Assembly: GCA_030762935.1 (NCBI GenBank)
Contig: CM060890.1
Coordinates: forward strand, 70,174,265-70,238,264
Source of the DNA: Hymenopus coronatus
Taxonomy: Eukaryota; Arthropoda; Insecta; Mantodea; Hymenopodidae
DNA length: 64,000 bases
Reading direction: 5' to 3'
Within the stretch, counting starts at the first letter, position 1. Every line of letters starts with the position of its first letter. The notes beneath the pieces were generated by a model, which saw only the letters and a list, made by a program, of their open reading frames with translations, made no database searches and had not been told where the DNA came from. This document shows positions 11,373-23,880 of the stretch, in pieces. The translations under genes and the position numbers were made by a program.

Positions 11373-12082
11373 CTAGTAGACTCCGAAGTTTGTTTTTGAG
11401 TAGTAATGATTACTCTGACGTAGACCCATAAAGTTGGAACAGTCTGTTTTAGAATACTAAAATATATGAAGAACACGTAAGCGCTAAGAGAACATGAAAT
11501 AATTTGTGACTCCCACACAATTTATTTCAATTCCTGAGTTGTCTGTATTTGTATTTTTATTTCAGTAAATCTGCAATATATTCGTCTTCACATGACTTCT
11601 CGTCTCCTGGTGTGTAGGATTTCAGGCGATTCTTGTTGTTTCTTCGGTAGCCGAAGTGGGTTCTTGTGCGTGAGTGTTTTTTGGGATGCAGGATGTAGAA
11701 AATGGCGTGGGCATTTGAGGGAGGAAAATATTTCACTTCAGTCGACGCAATGTTTCGTGCAAGCCTGTTAGTTCCTTCTATATTTCTTGAAATTCCCATC
11801 CGTCAATTCTAAATAATAAATCTTCGTGAACTATAGGACATAGGCGCAGGAACAAAATTATGTATCTCTTGTTTCACTAAAGATTTACCTCAATTAATAA
11901 AACTCAATAGGCTACTTCTCTATGCATGCATAAGTATATTTATTATAACCATCTTATCATTGTTTTTAGCTTTGCACTATCTCTTTATTTTCAGTTCATG
12001 TGGCATTTTCCTGGGTGGGACTCTTGCACTCAATCACCACATGCACTCGGTGAATCATCCTTCAATTCCGGGCGGAAATACA

Positions 12083-12895
12083 TTTTTACTTTCTCTACAC
12101 GTATTATATACATAGTATAAGGAGAAAGCATTGTATTACGAAAATTCCATAGCGACATTTCACCGTAAATATACGTTTCGGGACTCCCTGAATAAAAAAA
12201 AAAAAACATTTTTGGAAAGCTGTCCGTGTGTGTGTGTGTGTGTGCAGCACAGATCAAAAACGAAAAGTCCGTTAAATACCAAACTTGTTATTTAAGTCCA
12301 GTACCTTCCAAGGATGCGACACGAAGATTTTCTAGAAAATCCCTCGACCCCCAACTATCCTTTATATGGAAATATTTATGAACATTTTTATTTTCTCAAA
12401 AATGACTCTAACGATTTTGAGTAAAGTATCATATATTACAGATATTTACCTGACAAATAAAATGTATCTAGAATTTTCTGGGAATAGTCACTGAAGACAT
12501 CTTTATGCTATATGAATTTTACGAAATTTTGAATAACTGGTAAACCGTAAGAGATAAACAAGAACTTTCCTAATACAAAATGTAGAGCTCGTTAAAACAC
12601 AGAATTCATGTTATAGCCATATAATTTTTCGTGGAGATGATGGTTCTTGAGATGTTCTTTATTATTGTTTTCAGCTTTATATAAAGGAACTTCACACACA
12701 TAGTAACCAGCTTTTGACCATCATATTAACCATGGTACTCGCTTCTTTCCCTTCTGCTTACATGGAAGCAAGAAATAAGACTATTTCTGCTAATTTTTTC
12801 TCGATTAGCATGAAGTAAATAGAATCATAAGCTTTTTAATAATAATCTGTTGCAGAGATATAAAAATAGCCATGTGAATGGAACACATAAGATTT
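12083..12895 (+). mobile_element. R880 copy 5
   Basis: Full length, 813 bp. The P end has an altered palindrome (TATTATATACATAGTATAAG). There is an A run at 12193-12205 and (GT)n at 12224-12244. It ends GCCATGTGAATGGAACACAT. Confidence 0.9.
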
Positions 12896-12960
12896 GTATA
12901 CGATACTGACATTGTTGTGACTCAATTCAGATAACTGAATGTATTATTATAAAACACAGG

Positions 12961-13402
12961 AAGTCTCCGTAGTGTAGTGGTTATCATATCCGTCTAAAAC
13001 ACGGAAGATCCCCAGTTAAATCCCGGGCGGGAACCATGTCTTATAGTACACTGACATTTGCGGCAGTTAAAAAAGGTCCCCGGGTGGTGGTGTAAGTTGT
13101 GATTCTCAGGGCTGCTGCATGGTTGCTGTGCAGTGTTATTTCAAATCTGTTTTTAACCGTTTGAATTTGCCGCTGTTTAAAAGGAGTTGGTAGCTCCTAC
13201 TGTTGGCGAAACTGTAACTGGCTAGTTGCGCCAGACTTAATTGTTAGAGCCGTTTAGTTTATTTAGCGGCAGCAGATTTCTTATTGTGTATTGTTTTGCC
13301 ACGTTTCCTGTAATTTCCAGCTAGCTTCAATCGGTGAGTACGAAATTCTTAACCTCCATGCTTGTATGGTAGGATGTGATGATAAATGAATTGAATTAAA
13401 AG
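12961..13402 (+). mobile_element. SINE C, tRNA-Val-derived
   Basis: The first 70 bases read as a decayed tRNA-Val-like sequence. TCCGTAGTGTAGTGGTTATC is the D-arm and A-box region. An anticodon stem TCCGT/ACGGA closes a 7-base loop with AAA at the anticodon position. A degenerate T arm (CCCAGTTAAATCCCGGG) has lost the TTCGA core. The acceptor arms pair only partly. About 370 bp of unrelated body follows, ending TGATGATAAATGAATTGAAT. This is a SINE, not a functional tRNA. Confidence 0.7.
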
Positions 13403-14880
13403 ATTTCTTGATATATGTGAACTTTTATTCGTTAACTTTCGAAACAATGTGATGCGTTAAGGCACGCTATTTTAACAGAATCATCTTTTCAGATAACTGT
13501 TTCACATACATACAGTATAATGTTTACTTACAGTCAATATCGTCTTGTTCAATAATACAGTGCTATAATGTTTACTTAATCGTCACATAAGAGGTCTCGA
13601 TTGGCGAGATTAACTCTTTACTTCTTTATCCTTGGCGTCTCTCTCATCGACTGCGTCCCGGAAGCTTAATATTTTACACATACACAATAGTTCAAGGTCA
13701 ATGTTTATATACATGGTGATCTATCGTCTCCATGGGAACAACAGATTTCATTATTTATATTGCGTAAAATACTAACTTATAATACATTTTTATACATTCA
13801 TAATGATTTAAAATTAAAGCATTTATATAATTTGCATGAAAATGTTCTTATACATAGCTAATGTTTCATAAACAATATTTTGTTTTGCTCTATTCTTATG
13901 CTTTGTTACCGGCATAAACAATTTATCGCATCTGGTATCTGTTTACTTTTTATTATTATTCTCCTTCTCTCATATTACTGCTTTTGATGCTATTTATTAT
14001 AATTATGCTTTTCTAAGCAGCATTTTATAGCTATAGATTATGCTGTATACTTTATATAACTTTGGGTATGATAATTTCCTAAAAGCACTCCATTTCAGGC
14101 TAATTTCGTGCGTATTGTGAGGCGATGACGTCCGCTAATGTTTAAACTGATATTTACGGAATGTAAATATAAAGTTTTCTTACAAAATTTTGCGAAGTGA
14201 CGCGCATGATATTTTTTTGGTAGAGTAGTTAAAAACACATTTTTCTCTAAAAAAAGTATTTAATGCGTTTATCTCAATAGTACAGCATTAGTTACACATA
14301 ACAATAGAGGCATGTGGTATGAAATTGAATGCAATTGCTTAAGAAACTTTGAATTTTAAAAATTTCACAGTTGGTGCCCTTAAACGTACAAAGTGGTGCA
14401 CTCTGATAAAGAAGCATTTTAAAAAGGAAAATTCGAATTAAGTTATGTAATATATTTTAATACTAATTACCAATAGGGCATAAAATGCTGCGAGAACTAT
14501 TGAAGTTAAAGACATTACAAAATATGAAATAAAATATGAATATTCCATTGTAGCAGTAAAACATTATGTAGTTTTTTTTTTATTGTTCACTTACCTTCTT
14601 TTGCTATTGTTGTTTTATTTAAGATTTTACTTATGGAGAAAAAAGTATTAATAGGGTTTTAAAAGTGTATTCTCTTTTAAAGTTATTAATCATATACTAA
14701 CTGTGGCAATTAATATTTGTATCCCTTTATTAGTTTTTCAATGTAATTGTGTGCCTTCTGATGTTATATGTTGGTTATTAATATTACCTTCCAGTACATT
14801 TAAAGAACCTAGAGTGACTTTTTAAAGTTTCAATACTTTATAATGTCTAAAATTAATTGTTCATTTGAATAGTTTAAAAA
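13403..14880. other. AT-rich stretch, no gene seen
   Basis: No recognised repeat or coding sequence. GC content rises briefly near 13.6-13.7 kb. Confidence 0.4.
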
Positions 14881-15132
14881 TCAAGATCTGACCAAATACT
14901 GTTTCCTTTTGTTGCAGGATGAATTACATGCAATGTGTTGAGGAAGCATCATTTTGAATGATTGAAGAAGTCTTCTTAATTTTAGCCTAATTTCAGTAAC
15001 TGCATCCAAGTATGTTACCAGTGTTAGAAATTTAGTGACAATTTTGTGAAAGACCATATTGTGGTGTCGTTCAGCAATCCACGGACCAAACAACATTGGT
15101 GGAGCTCCTAGCAAAGAAGTGTCTGCGACCAT
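14881..15132 (-). CDS. Unidentified 83-codon open frame
   Basis: Begins at a true ATG (15130-15132) and ends at 14881. The product is basic and hydrophobic, with segments such as AERHHNMVFHKIVTKF and KLRRLLQSFKMMLPQH that look amphipathic. I do not recognise a family. It lies downstream, on the same strand, of two other short frames (15474-15671 and 15772-16002). The three may be remains of one decayed gene or mobile element. A chance frame is not excluded. Confidence 0.25.
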   Translation of the reverse strand: MVADTSLLGAPPMLFGPWIAERHHNMVFHKIVTKFLTLVTYLDAVTEIRLKLRRLLQSFKMMLPQHIACNSSCNKRKQYLVRS

Positions 15133-15771
15133 AGACAGCAGTTATTGGTGTATGTGAAATTTTGGATATGTAGTGGTCTGCACTACGAAACAACAATGAA
15201 AGTTATTCACAAATCACAAACAAATCTTTAGATATGTTCTGTACTTAACTAAACCCTTAAAAGAAAATTTTTAATCCCAAATATAAAAATGAAAAATTTG
15301 AGTAAGCTACACATTTGTGCCTATGGAAGGTATAGAAGTGCGGATATTTCTTCCACATTCTATAGACTCTTTTTCAGGAATATTGTACAATGTTATTAGT
15401 AGTCCAGTGCTATTGTTATTGTTACCCATATCTACTATATAATGGTTTATAAAATGAGAAATCCTTTGAATGTCTATTCAAACCGTATTTTTAACAGTTT
15501 TACTTTATTTAGTGTAAAGAAATAAAAATACGCTTGGTGCTGTAACTTTCTGGAAATGTGAACGTCTAACTGGGAATCAGCTTTTAGCAAGAGTTTTATT
15601 GATACCATTCTGGTACAACATGCTTCGTGAACAAGAAAAGAAGAAACCGATTGGGCAATCCATCCCTTCATCCCTAAAGCCCGCTCGACGCTCCGTCACA
15701 ACTGGTTGACTTGTATAAGCAGTGTGTTAATATAGTCGACCACGAGCACAAATTACTTTGGCATCAGACCT

Positions 15772-16002
15772 TCAGTATTTAACCTTGTCATGTATCACCC
15801 GGTAAGAGAGGTGGTTATTGTCCACTAGAAAGTTTAGAATCGCAATACAGAACTTCATTTCTTGTAAGTTATGTTTTATGTCCATCCTTTCCTTCGGTAA
15901 TGTAGCCTGTCCAATACTTTTTAAGAGCATTGCAAACAAGTGACAGACATGGGCGAAGTCAGCAAAAGATCCCGTCTTACGATAAGTATTTCCAGGAGTA
16001 TT
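15772..16002 (-). pseudogene. Unidentified 76-codon protein-like frame without ATG at its start
   Basis: Open between a TAA at about 16003 and a TGA at 15772-15774. The translated segment is protein-like, with alternating hydrophobic and charged residues (FADFAHVCHLFAMLLKSIG, FCIAILNFLVDNNHLSYRV). The first in-frame ATG is about a third of the way in, so as a gene it would need an upstream exon or be a relic. I cannot name a family. It may join the frames at 15.5 and 15.0 kb on the same strand. Confidence 0.3.
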
Positions 16003-16227
16003 TTAATGTCTTTGAGTGTACAATGCACATAGTAGAATAGTATTTTATCTATAGGTATATTAATAACTGTTATTTTTCTTAGCTCTGATTTAAACTTATT
16101 TATGTTTTATTTAAAGTTAATTTTTATTGCTTTTTTGTATGTATGGGTACGGGGTATATTACCTCGTTATCGGTATGATAAACTAATATACCTTGCATGG
16201 AAGATACCTTTACCTTTATCTTCATAT

Positions 16228-17056
16228 GTGCTTCCTAGAAGTATATGTTTTAGACCCCTTAAATACAAAAAGGCATTTTTAGAAAAAAAAAAAAAAAAAG
16301 ATAAGTGTGTGTATGTGTCTGTCTGTCCATCCGTCCGTCCGTCTGGCTTTACGTGTGTGTATGTCTGTGGGTAACATAACTAAAAAATTAAAAGTCCGTT
16401 AAATACCAAACATGGCATTTAAGTTCAGTATTGCCCAAGGATGTGACACGAGGATATTCAAAATTTCCCCACCACAAAACTCCCTTAACATGGAAACAAT
16501 TTAGAAAAATTTTATTTTCTCAAAAATGACTCTAATGATTTTAATTAAAATACTGTATATTAGAGATATTTACATGAAAAATAAAATGGGTACCTAGAAT
16601 ATCCTTACCCCTGGATTTCTCTTCATTTTGAATGGTTTTTACACAAGCCGCAAACCTTAAGAGATAGAAAAAGATTACTAACAAAAAATGTAGATCTCAT
16701 CAAAACACACAATTTATGTCCTTTATTTTTTATTGTAAAGGTAACCGTTTCCGAGATATTCCTCGTTATTGGTTTCAATTTTAAAATGCTCATACTTATC
16801 CAGGAACAAAGTCTCTCAGGTTTCTTTTGTTTTACTACTGGCCAAGCAAGGAAACTACTTTCAATGACAATCGCAAAGCGACAACTTTTAAAATTTTACT
16901 ATTGCTTTAGCATACTGCATTCCTTAATTACCTTCTACTTAAAAGGAACCAAGTAAAATATAATTATACATATGCTTATTTCGAATAATCTTTTGTAAGA
17001 AGTGTATCTGTGGAACTCCTAGAGAAAGTCACGTAAGCGTATCACTTTAGATTTTT
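16228..17056 (+). mobile_element. R880 copy 6
   Basis: The P-end palindrome is lost; the copy is recognisable from AGTATATGTTTTAGACCCC. Microsatellite position: GT/GTCC tract 16304-16372. The distal part (AACAAAGTCTCTCAGGTTTC, CTACTGGCCAAGCAAGGAA) is shared with copy 9 at 23 kb, marking a second subfamily. It ends CTAGAGAAAGTCACGTAAGC. Confidence 0.8.
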
Positions 17057-18915
17057 GTTTAACTATTTGCTTTTTATATTATTGCAGTTTTTATTTCTTG
17101 TAGTGGATTTACACTTTTCTATGGTTATAAATACGAATGGTCTGGTTGCACCCAATGTGTGATGTTACTACCCAATGTACGTGTAAATATAATCGAGAAT
17201 TCTCTCTCTCTGGCATTATATAGCGATTGAAATGAAATAAATATTAAGCGGATTAGCCTTTTATATTTTTCCCCTATACGGCTCAGGCTGTTTGACGTTT
17301 TATTGTTTTAAACATTTTACTGATCGTGTTCATTGGAGGCTCAGTTGCTAATATTTCCGGCTTTGGATTTTAGGATTTAAATTCCCTGCATTCTTTGTTT
17401 GTATATTGGCATAGGTAGAAACAGTGACTACAATATCACATAATTTTAGTGCAATATATTATATTTTAGTTTTCATTAAGTATTCTGGAGTACTTCTGTT
17501 TTAGCAGAAATAGCAGAGTGTGTAGCTTTTGAGGAAATTGTGACAGTATAATAAAAGATAGATATATAAATTACATTAAAGTAAAGAAAAACGGAATAAT
17601 AAAACGAAGTTATCAAGTAAAAAGAAAGGAATAAAGGGTTTTTTCTTGTGAAAATAACTTTATACCGGGTCTGCAGATTTATTCAGCCTTTGGCGTTAGT
17701 GGCTTTAAATACATATATAATACATTTAAACACATTGTCATAAAGCAATTGAGATATGGAAATTAGGCATTGCCAATTTCGTAAACAGGTTGATGTACTG
17801 GGCGATTCACAACGTTTTTCACCAGGACATGTTGTGTATTCTTTAGTTTTTGTTTTTTTTTTCTTTAATTTATTCTCTGCAGGCTGGTTTTCATTCACTG
17901 CATTAAAGAGTAGATGGATGGAAGTCTGCATTTCCCTTGGAAACATATTTATTGACAATGGTGTTAACTCTTGTATTGTTTTGTTTTATTTTTGTTTTTT
18001 TCGAGGGAATTCCGTTAATTCTTTTAATTGTATTCATTAGATCCCACACATACTCTAACTCTCATTCATACTTCCAGAGGATTAGAGATAATCATGGGTT
18101 TATTTGAGTGACTTACAGTATGTTTATTGGCGTTTCAAGCTCTAATATGTAAATTCTAACGTATTCTAAAAGTTTTAATCTGATTAAAATAAAAACTAAC
18201 CGAAAATATGCCATTCCTCAGCCGGGAATCGAATTCAACAAACTAACCGGCGGCCAGCCGAACTTTTCTTAGTATCCTACAGGGGTCTTATTTGTTAGAA
18301 TTAATCTCCACATTAACCTAATACATATACATATACTGCTAGAACATCCTCGCATCTCAATATTAAACACGCGCTGTTCGACTGCATTTAAAATGGATTG
18401 CTCTGTAATTCCATTGCCTAAGAAACGATCATGCTCATTGATGCTCATTGGTGACTTGTCAAAAATATATCGACAACTTAAGGCAGACGAAATCCTTAAT
18501 TACTTGGAACCTAAATTACTAGGTAGCCCCAAAGTCCAGTATTTGGCGTTTGCAGATCCCATCGTGTGTTAAAAGGGTTGTTGAAATCAATGGGCCTATT
18601 ATAGATTAAAAGGATCTCCGGGAACTGGTGAGAGTGACATAAGTTTGAGTCCTCTAAATGAGTGTGACTCACTCACCGTCTCCCTTGATATTCAAGAGCG
18701 GTAAAACAAAGGTCAGTTTTTCTCTTACTGGTTTTAACTTGAAATACTCCCCTTGAGTTTTGCAACTCTTTTGAAGCATGAATGGATATCTGTACACATT
18801 GCGGATATCCATCCGTTGTAAAAATCAGGTGGTAATTGGGTCACCTAGTATAATACTGATCCGGTGATCAGTGAGGTTTATCAAAATGTTACATTAATGT
18901 GTAACATTTTTCTTT
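17057..18915. other. Unassigned stretch
   Basis: Mostly AT-rich. A tRNA-like B box (GAATTCGATTCCCGGC on the minus strand, about 18220-18240) suggests a decayed SINE. A 10-bp-arm hairpin (AAATGTTACA / TGTAACATTT) lies at about 18884-18909, next to the R880 copy at 18.9 kb. Confidence 0.35.
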
Positions 18916-19105
18916 TATTACTTTCTCTACATGTACTATGTACAAAACGTATGGAGAAGTTAGGATTTTAGTGCACCCAAATTTCACCAGAAATATATGT
19001 TTTGAGACCCCCTGAATGCAAAAAACATTTTTCGAAAAATGTCCGAATGTGTGTCTGTGGGTATTATAGCTCAAAAGCCAAAAGACCGTTAAATACCAAA
19101 CATTA
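18916..19105 (+). mobile_element. R880 copy 7, P-end fragment
   Basis: P end (ACTTTCTCTACATGTACTAT) through TTAAATACCAAAC, then cut off at the edge of the gypsy relic. Confidence 0.85.
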
Positions 19106-19745
19106 GTTGAAGTAGGATACCTCCGTTCTATCAGGATCAATAGAAATACCATCACACGAAATAATGTGACCTAAAAGTTTCAAAGTGAGGGAAGCAAATT
19201 TTAGCTTATTAGGATTCACCGTCCAACCCGCTTTGTGAGCTTAGACAAAACTTCATTTATATTTTGGACATTTCTTCAAATGTACTGGAGTAAATACCAA
19301 ATCATCCAGATAGTTATACAAGAACTTTTATTTCAAATCATGCAAGATTTTATCTAACAAAGGATCCCGTCACCAATCCAAAGGGTAAAACATTAAATTC
19401 GAATAAATGGAAATCCTTGGAAAATGAGGTAGATTTCTTACATATTTCTGATAAAGGAATCTGGTAATATGCACTATTAACATCTAGTGTGATGATATAA
19501 CGTACCTTAGCAAACCAATGATAATTTTGGTACAAATGAGGTAAAGGTAACTGATCTATAAATATTTTAGCATTAAGAGCCGTAATCAACAATTATACGT
19601 ACTTTATTCTGTGACTTGTGAACTAGAAAGACCGAGCTAGAATATTTCTATATAGAGGGTCTTATAACGCCAGTCCGGATTATCGTTCACTTCAGACTTC
19701 AATAAGTCTTGCCTATGATGAGGTAACCTAACTGGAGATTTATCT
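19106..19745 (-). pseudogene. Ty3/gypsy reverse transcriptase fragment
   Basis: Reading the minus strand, the frame shows ALNAKI, DQLPLPH, ITLDVNSAYYQIPLSE (the motif with the first catalytic Asp) and FNVLPFGLV. After a frameshift it shows the YLDD catalytic box at 19301-19312 and then KAGWTVNPNKLKFAS and LGHIISCDGISIDP. These are diagnostic of Ty3/gypsy RT palm and thumb. Several frameshifts and stops separate the blocks, so it is non-functional. The 3' edge abuts R880 copy 7. Confidence 0.9.
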
Positions 19746-19824
19746 AACAACTCAATATCAATGCCTTAAATTCTCTATAAGGACATCTGAAAATTCATGT
19801 ATAACCACTCATGTATAGGCACCA

Positions 19825-20190
19825 CTAAACCTGCAAATTCCAAAGAAAGTTGGTAATTCTTATGGATAAGAAACACGTAACTATTACTGCCAACGGTTGT
19901 GCAGTTATCCCCGCAAATTTAACGTTAGTAGTAAGAATTTTCACACGGAAGAAGTTCGCAAACTTGGCATTAACCAAAGAAACAACACTACCCAAATCTA
20001 ACAAGGCCAAAGTAGGAACCTTAAGTACTTCCACTAAAGTACAAGGCAATGACGAAAATTTATTAACCACTAAATTATACTGCGCAGATTTCACGTACTG
20101 CCTCTTAAAGCGATCTCGTTGAAAATGATCAATTTTGTGACAATGTTGGCACACTATGGGCGCCTTAATAGGCTCTCCCTTACCCAACAT
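19825..20190 (-). pseudogene. Ty3/gypsy gag zinc knuckle and protease fragment
   Basis: 121 codons. The N-terminal part has a CCHC knuckle (CQHCHKIDHFQRDR) in which the last Cys is replaced by Arg. The middle has an aspartic protease active site read as LLDLGSVVS, where the usual DTG/DSG is DLG. Both key changes imply loss of function. It lies between the RNase H and RT pieces, which is not the normal gag-pro-RT-RNase H order. Confidence 0.8.
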
Positions 20191-20250
20191 TCCCTTAGTT
20201 GAAATCTGCTGAAACCATATGACGAATTATTTTGCCAAGTTTATCCTGGA

Positions 20251-20730
20251 CTATGCACACTGTGCAGCATCACTTAATGCTACCCCTAATTTGGTTGATC
20301 TTACTTTTGTTGGCAGATAAAGTGGAGCCCACCTAGCTATATTGTCAGTTTTACGCGGAGAAGCAAGGACCCAGGATAACGCTTGGTTATCCGTTTCAAG
20401 TAGAAACTTCTTGTGGTGCAAATAAAGTTTGAAACTATTCAACCCATACAGGACCGCTAACGCTTCTAACTCATAAATGGAATATTTAGATTCCGTTGGA
20501 GAAAGGACCCTCGAGGAATAAGCTATAACCATACGCCCTCGTTCCTCTTGTTGAAGAAGCATGCACGAAATGGATAATACGCTCGCATCGGATTCCAAGA
20601 AATACTATTTACTAAAATAAGGAATGGTAGGAACTGGCGTGATGTTAGTTTGAACTGTTCAAAACTATTTTGTTGCTCTAAGCAACCCTTTTTCCGCAAC
20701 GCATTAAGCAACCACCTCCATTGCACCACA
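20251..20730 (-). pseudogene. Ty3/gypsy RT-connection and RNase H fragment
   Basis: Minus-strand frames show LNALRKKGCLEQQNSFEQFKL (the connection region before RNase H) and, in another frame, ESDASVLSISCMLLQ, IAYSSRVLSPTESKYSIYEL, EALAVLYGL, and FLLETDNQALSWVLASPRK with NIARW. These are the RNase H core motifs of gypsy elements. A frameshift separates the connection and the core. It is upstream of the gag-protease piece on the coding strand, so the locus is rearranged. Confidence 0.88.
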
Positions 20731-21629
20731 AATACAATATTAAACGCATTATATGTATACTTCGAAGGCCACTCCCAGCTACAAAACCTACAAAGTGTAA
20801 ATCTCGCTATATAAAACCGAAGACAAAGGCAATTCCAAAATATTGATAGGAGATATAATATAAGGTTTAATAAAAACTATGTCGAAAGAATATCGCTTTA
20901 CAAAGTTAATAGTATGACCAAACTGCTATGAAATTTCAAAAGGTACAAGTTTGAGTTTACTAACTGTCACACATAGTTTACGCTTTGCAGTGCTGCTGTA
21001 ACATACTGAGACTTGTGTTAGATAAGGGGTTATAATTTTAAACTTTCGTTCGATAAAAGAATCAAGAAATGAATGAAATGCCTTGTTGGGCAAATCCTCA
21101 TTCAGTATGGCGCCACGTGAAAATTAGCAATGAAAATATGCGGAGCTGGATGGCCCATTTTGTCAATTAGTGAGACGGAACTAATGTAGGTGATAAAAAC
21201 TGAGAAATGTGCATTTACTAACTAGAACGACTGAGTCATTAAAATCTCTCTCTCACTTTTCATTCGAACGCCTTTGGCCTGCTAAGCGCTATAAGTTTGC
21301 TGTATAATTTGTGGAAAACCTATCAGCCAAGTTTACCCATTTCAAGAGGCAAGTTGTTCATGTTGGAAACGCATCTCCCTTATACAACTAATGAAAATTT
21401 AAAGGTTGGTTGTAGCGGCATATTATAAACTTACGTTTGCTTGACTTGGATCAATCTGTGTCATCCTTTATAGTGAAAATGATGTCCTGAGATAACTATA
21501 TATTCTGGTACAGCAAAACCTTTGCAGACTTCGCTTCAACCATAATTTTTATTTGGAATGCTCATAAAGATGCTCACATGATAACCCTTTGAAGACATCT
21601 TATTACTGATTCACTTGGTTTTAAGTTAT
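20731..21629. other. Unassigned stretch
   Basis: Nothing recognised. Part could be further gypsy-derived sequence, but I see no integrase or LTR motif. Confidence 0.35.
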
Positions 21630-22440
21630 CTGGGATGTACATAGGAGTAGAGAAGGTAATGTATTTCACTGAAAAATTCAATGCCGAAATTCATTGGAAA
21701 TGTACGTTTTACGATTTCCTGAATCAGAAAAAGTAACGCACGTGTCAGAGAGAGAGGGTGTGTGTGTGTGTGTGCGTGTGTGTGTGTGTGGGGGGGGTGG
21801 GTGGGTGTACGTGTGCACCTTAAATCAAAAACAGAAAGGCGATTAAATATTAATGTTTTCCTCATAAGGATGCGACACGAAATTTTCAAGAAAATCTCAC
21901 TCTGCAAACTACACTTTACATAGAACAGTTAAAAAAAATCATTAACGTTTTTGATGAAATATTATATGTTTAAGATATCTTCACCACAAACTATATACAT
22001 ATCCTTAATTTTCTGGAATATCTCAGAAGCAATCTTCATTTTGAGATAGACCGTGAGATAGACGAAGTCTTACTGCACAAAAAAATGGAGATCTGGTTAA
22101 AGCACCACATTTTTGTAGATTCAACCATTTATAAGATACTCCTTGTTGTTGGTTTCAGTTTTTCATTCTAAAATGGGAAATGATCATTCGTTTGTCCTTT
22201 TATTTCACCTCTGGCATGCAAAGAGAATGGGATTTTATCATCCAATGACGGCTATAGCTTTAGGTAATGTATTCCCATATTCCTTTTGTACCCAGTAGTA
22301 AGTACTAATATCTAAGGACATTTCTGCTAATTATACTTTCGATTATAATGAATTAGATACAAAAACAAGATTTTGTAACAATAATTGCTACAGAATAGGT
22401 AGAGAAAGTTATGCGAATGTAATAATATATGAAAATTTTA
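21630..22440 (+). mobile_element. R880 copy 8, degenerate
   Basis: Only the right arm of the P-end palindrome remains (ACATAGGAGTAGAGAAGG). The microsatellite position is expanded, with (GT)n then G runs (21758-21808). The distal third (GATCATTCGTTTGTCCTTTT, GGCATGCAAAGAGAATGGGA) matches copies near 25.9, 39.4 and 41.4 kb, a third subfamily. Confidence 0.8.
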
Positions 22441-23032
22441 CAGAAGATGCGTAATGTTTGTGGTAGTTTAATTTCTTACTTGGTAATAGGTAGTCAATAC
22501 GTTTGTTGATTTCCCCATCATGTCCCTACTCGTCATTAGTGGTATCATTTTGTTTACAATGATCATTTATCCGTAAGAATAAACCACGCTAGCTTGTATA
22601 CACGCCATGTGCATTATTTAAAGTGTAAGTGATGTAAGCTGTTTGTGTCAACATTGGCCATGTTACTTTTGAACACTTGTTATTGCCTATTTTCCTTATG
22701 TTAGTATATTATGATACTTCTTTGATCCAGTAGTTGCTCTGAGTAAATTTTCTGGCTCGTTCCACGACCTTTGTGGATCAGATGATTACTTCTCGGTAAT
22801 ATTTATTTTGTGCTTCTTTTTCCTGTGTTGATAGTAATATTTCTTTATCGAAAATAACTATACTGACCTGAAATACGCAGTGTTCAGTTTCTCAGTAAAC
22901 GAAGTGGACTTCCAATCAAGTAAAAGGGATAGTCCCGCTGGCAAAATCTGAGGGTATAATTGTCATGACCAACATAAACAGCTGTTTTCAATTAAACGCC
23001 ATATTCTATATAAATATCATATTTATATTTGA
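22441..23032. other. AT-rich stretch, no gene seen
   Basis: No recognised repeat or coding sequence. Confidence 0.4.
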
Positions 23033-23880
23033 TTTTTACTTTCTCTGCAAGTACTATGTATATAGTGTGTAGAGAAGGTATCGTAATGCAACCAAATATT
23101 CAATACCGGGATTTCACCTGAAATATCGGTTATGGGTCCCCCTGAATCCAAAAAAAAAAAAATCATTTTTATAAAAAGGTCCCTGTGTGTCTGTGGAGAG
23201 CATAGCTCAAAAACGAAAACACCGTTAAATACCAGACTTAGTATTTAGGTTTAGTATCTCCCAAGGAATCAATACAAAGATTTTCATGAAAATTCCCCCA
23301 ACAAAAATTACCTTTTATATGAAAAAATGTTCGAAATGTATTATTTTCCCAAGAACGGCTGTAATGATTTTGACTAACATACCGTACATTAAAGATATCT
23401 ACATCCCAAATATAACGTACATCTTGAATTCTCTAGGAATAGCTTCTGAAAACCTCTTTATTCTGGATGAATTTTGCTCATCTACTAACCGTAAGAGAGC
23501 TTACTGCACAACAAATGTAGATCTCGTCAAACACACAATTTATGTCCTTTACGCCTTTGATGTGGAGGTAACCGTTTCCGATATATTTCCTGTTATTGGT
23601 TTCAATTGTAACGTACTTATACTTTTCTCAGACAGAAGTGTCCTTTTTTGTTTGTTCTACTCCTGGTCAAGAAAAAAAAATCAATGAAAATACAAGGCAA
23701 CAGCTTTTAAAACAATTGACCATCACTTTAGTCTGTGCATTCCCCTTGTTCCCTAGTACTTATAAGGAACTAAGTAATAAGAACATTCGGCTAATGTTTA
23801 TCTCGTTTAGCATTGTGTAGAAATAAGAATAATCTTTTGTAAGAACTTTGTTTGTAGAGCACTTAGAGAAAGTCATCAAT
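23033..23880 (+). mobile_element. R880 copy 9
   Basis: Intact P end (CTCTGCAAGTACTATGTATA, then TAGTGTGTAGAGAAGG). Same distal subfamily as copy 6. Cut at its N end (TTAGAGAAAGTCATCAA) by the poly-A tail of a SINE on the opposite strand. Confidence 0.9.

Noticed and set aside
12961..13035. Functional tRNA-Val gene
   Set aside because: T-loop core lost, acceptor stem mispaired, anticodon altered, and it continues into a SINE body.
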